Below, piece after piece: positions 63,067 through 64,000 of a DNA stretch of 64,000 nt; within the stretch, counting starts at the first letter, position 1; each line of letters opens with the position of its first letter. The translations under genes and the position numbers were made by a program. Under the pieces are notes generated by a model that searched no databases, was not told the origin of the DNA, and saw only the letters and a program-made list of their open reading frames with translations. Source of the stretch: Bacteroidota bacterium (GTDB lineage: Bacteria > Bacteroidota > Bacteroidia > AKYH767-A > OLB10); NCBI GenBank assembly GCA_016714535.1, contig JADKDR010000001.1, positions 248,001 to 312,000 of the forward strand. The letters run 5' to 3'.

Positions 63067-64000
63067 ATGAAAAATCAATTTAAAAAATTAATCTACGCAC
63101 TACTATTAATTAGTGCGTTTGCCTCCTGTGTAAAAAACGAAGTTGACCCTCCGCCAACTGGTGGTTCAGATCCTGTAGTAAGCGGTGTACGAATTAGTAT
63201 AAAAAACCTGCTTGCATTGTATGATGGCGATACCACAAAAATAAAAACTGATGTTTACGTAGTAGGTATAGTTGCAGCAGATGATCGCGAAGGAAACATC
63301 TACAAAGAGCTCATTATACAAGATGAAACAGGTGGTATGTCAATCCAAATAGACATGTCAAACTTTTATACCGACTATCCGGTGGGCCGCAGAGTATTTG
63401 TTAAGTGCAAAGACCTTTGGATGGATAAAACAAATGAACTGATAACTTTTGGCGGTTATATAGACACCCAAGGAAGTATTGCACGTATACCATTAACTTT
63501 AGTAAATTCCATAATAGTAAAAGGCAGCTATTATCATCCTGTTATGGTTGATACGGTTGACATTGCCAACATTACTGACGACCATATGAACACATTGGTA
63601 TGCTTGAAAAATGTTGAATTTGATGCAGCCTCCATAAACAGCACCTATGCAGATGCAATAAATAAATTAGACTTAAACAAAGACATTAATGACTGCAATG
63701 GAAATACGATAATACTGCGCAGTAGTGGGTATTCAAAATTTGCAGGCGATACGGTACCCAAATTAAACGGCACTATTACAGCTATTTGTCAACGATATAA
63801 CAATGACTTTCAATTAAAAATACGTGATACCCGTGATGTAGCATTTACGAAACTACGCTGCAATGGCAGCGGAGGAACACCAACACTTACCACGCTTGAT
63901 TCCATTCGCACCGATTTTAATAATGGAATTACGGTAGTGAATGGTTCGAAAAAAATAAAAGGCATTGTAATCAGCGATAAAGACAATGGAAATGTAGATA
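63067..64000 (+). CDS. DUF5689-like lipoprotein (3' end outside window)
   Basis: The ATG at 63067 starts a frame open to the end of the window (311 residues seen). A signal peptide (MKNQFKKLIYALLLISAFASC) ends in a lipobox, Cys21. Two OB-fold-like repeats are seen: IKTDVYVVGIVAADDREGNIYKELIIQDETGG (key residues G-I-V, DDREGN, I-I-Q-D) and, from about residue 300, KIKGIVISDKDNGN. This is the DUF5689 pattern found in lipoproteins encoded beside TonB-dependent receptors. Inferred: surface lipoprotein working with the receptor, perhaps in nucleic-acid or ligand capture; the family has no proven role that I know of. Confidence 0.75.
   Translation, partial: MKNQFKKLIYALLLISAFASCVKNEVDPPPTGGSDPVVSGVRISIKNLLALYDGDTTKIKTDVYVVGIVAADDREGNIYKELIIQDETGGMSIQIDMSNFYTDYPVGRRVFVKCKDLWMDKTNELITFGGYIDTQGSIARIPLTLVNSIIVKGSYYHPVMVDTVDIANITDDHMNTLVCLKNVEFDAASINSTYADAINKLDLNKDINDCNGNTIILRSSGYSKFAGDTVPKLNGTITAICQRYNNDFQLKIRDTRDVAFTKLRCNGSGGTPTLTTLDSIRTDFNNGITVVNGSKKIKGIVISDKDNGNVD

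Overview
The window is a stretch of AT-rich chromosome from a member of the Bacteroidota. The evidence is: at least six proteins ending in the 'YPNP'-type sorting domain of the type IX secretion system (T9SS); TAnnTTTG promoter -7 elements in front of several genes; few Shine-Dalgarno sites; a dimeric-type glycyl-tRNA synthetase; a CarB that ends after its second ATP-grasp half; and a TonB-dependent receptor followed by a DUF5689-type lipoprotein. I cannot place it below phylum with confidence; a Chitinophagales/Sphingobacteriales-like environmental lineage would fit. I see no phage, insertion sequence, integron or CRISPR array.

Layout. 1-8.4 kb: the 3' end of a T9SS cargo gene, two small membrane-protein genes, and a very long secreted protein (GH-A-like barrel, Ig-like region, right-handed beta-helix, T9SS domain) broken by one frameshift. 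8.4-26 kb: mostly housekeeping genes (TPR lipoprotein, recA, thiolase, a YwqK/MORN-like protein, glmM, tRNA-Ala, a YkgJ-like protein, a broken glucosaminidase-LysM gene, rplS, dnaX, terC-like, a T9SS beta-propeller protein, accD, cysS). 26-47.5 kb: carB, a hydrolase, miaA, tRNA-Leu, glyS, an exonuclease, an arginase/agmatinase-family gene, sucC, pnp, rpsO, a yfiT-like gene, an htrA protease, and an operon of dapF, a GNAT gene and a heptaheme cytochrome-TPR gene. 47.5-55.3 kb: an accessory island of secreted proteins. It holds a GH18-like T9SS protein whose N-terminal leader is interrupted at an (AG)9 tract, followed by three tandem ~1.55-1.6 kb copies of another T9SS cargo gene. 55.4-64 kb: an orphan secreted protein, a second broken YwqK-like gene, ribBA, cdsA, a DUF2007 gene, a TonB-dependent receptor and the start of a DUF5689-type lipoprotein.

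The most striking property is recurrent single-base frame interruption, often at short homopolymers, in genes that are otherwise family-sized. It affects dnaX (A10), the terC-like gene (T5), a YwqK-like gene (T6), the first tandem copy (T7), the GH18-like gene (T3 and the AG tract), and the cytochrome gene (A7 and T4). Most need one added base to be repaired, which looks like homopolymer under-calling in a long-read assembly. Two sites deserve a biological test before being dismissed: the A10 slippery run in dnaX, at the junction where other bacteria use frameshifting or transcriptional slippage to make two clamp-loader subunits, and the island at 47.7-55.3 kb, where repeat tracts lie in the N-terminal leaders of surface-protein genes as in phase-variable contingency loci.
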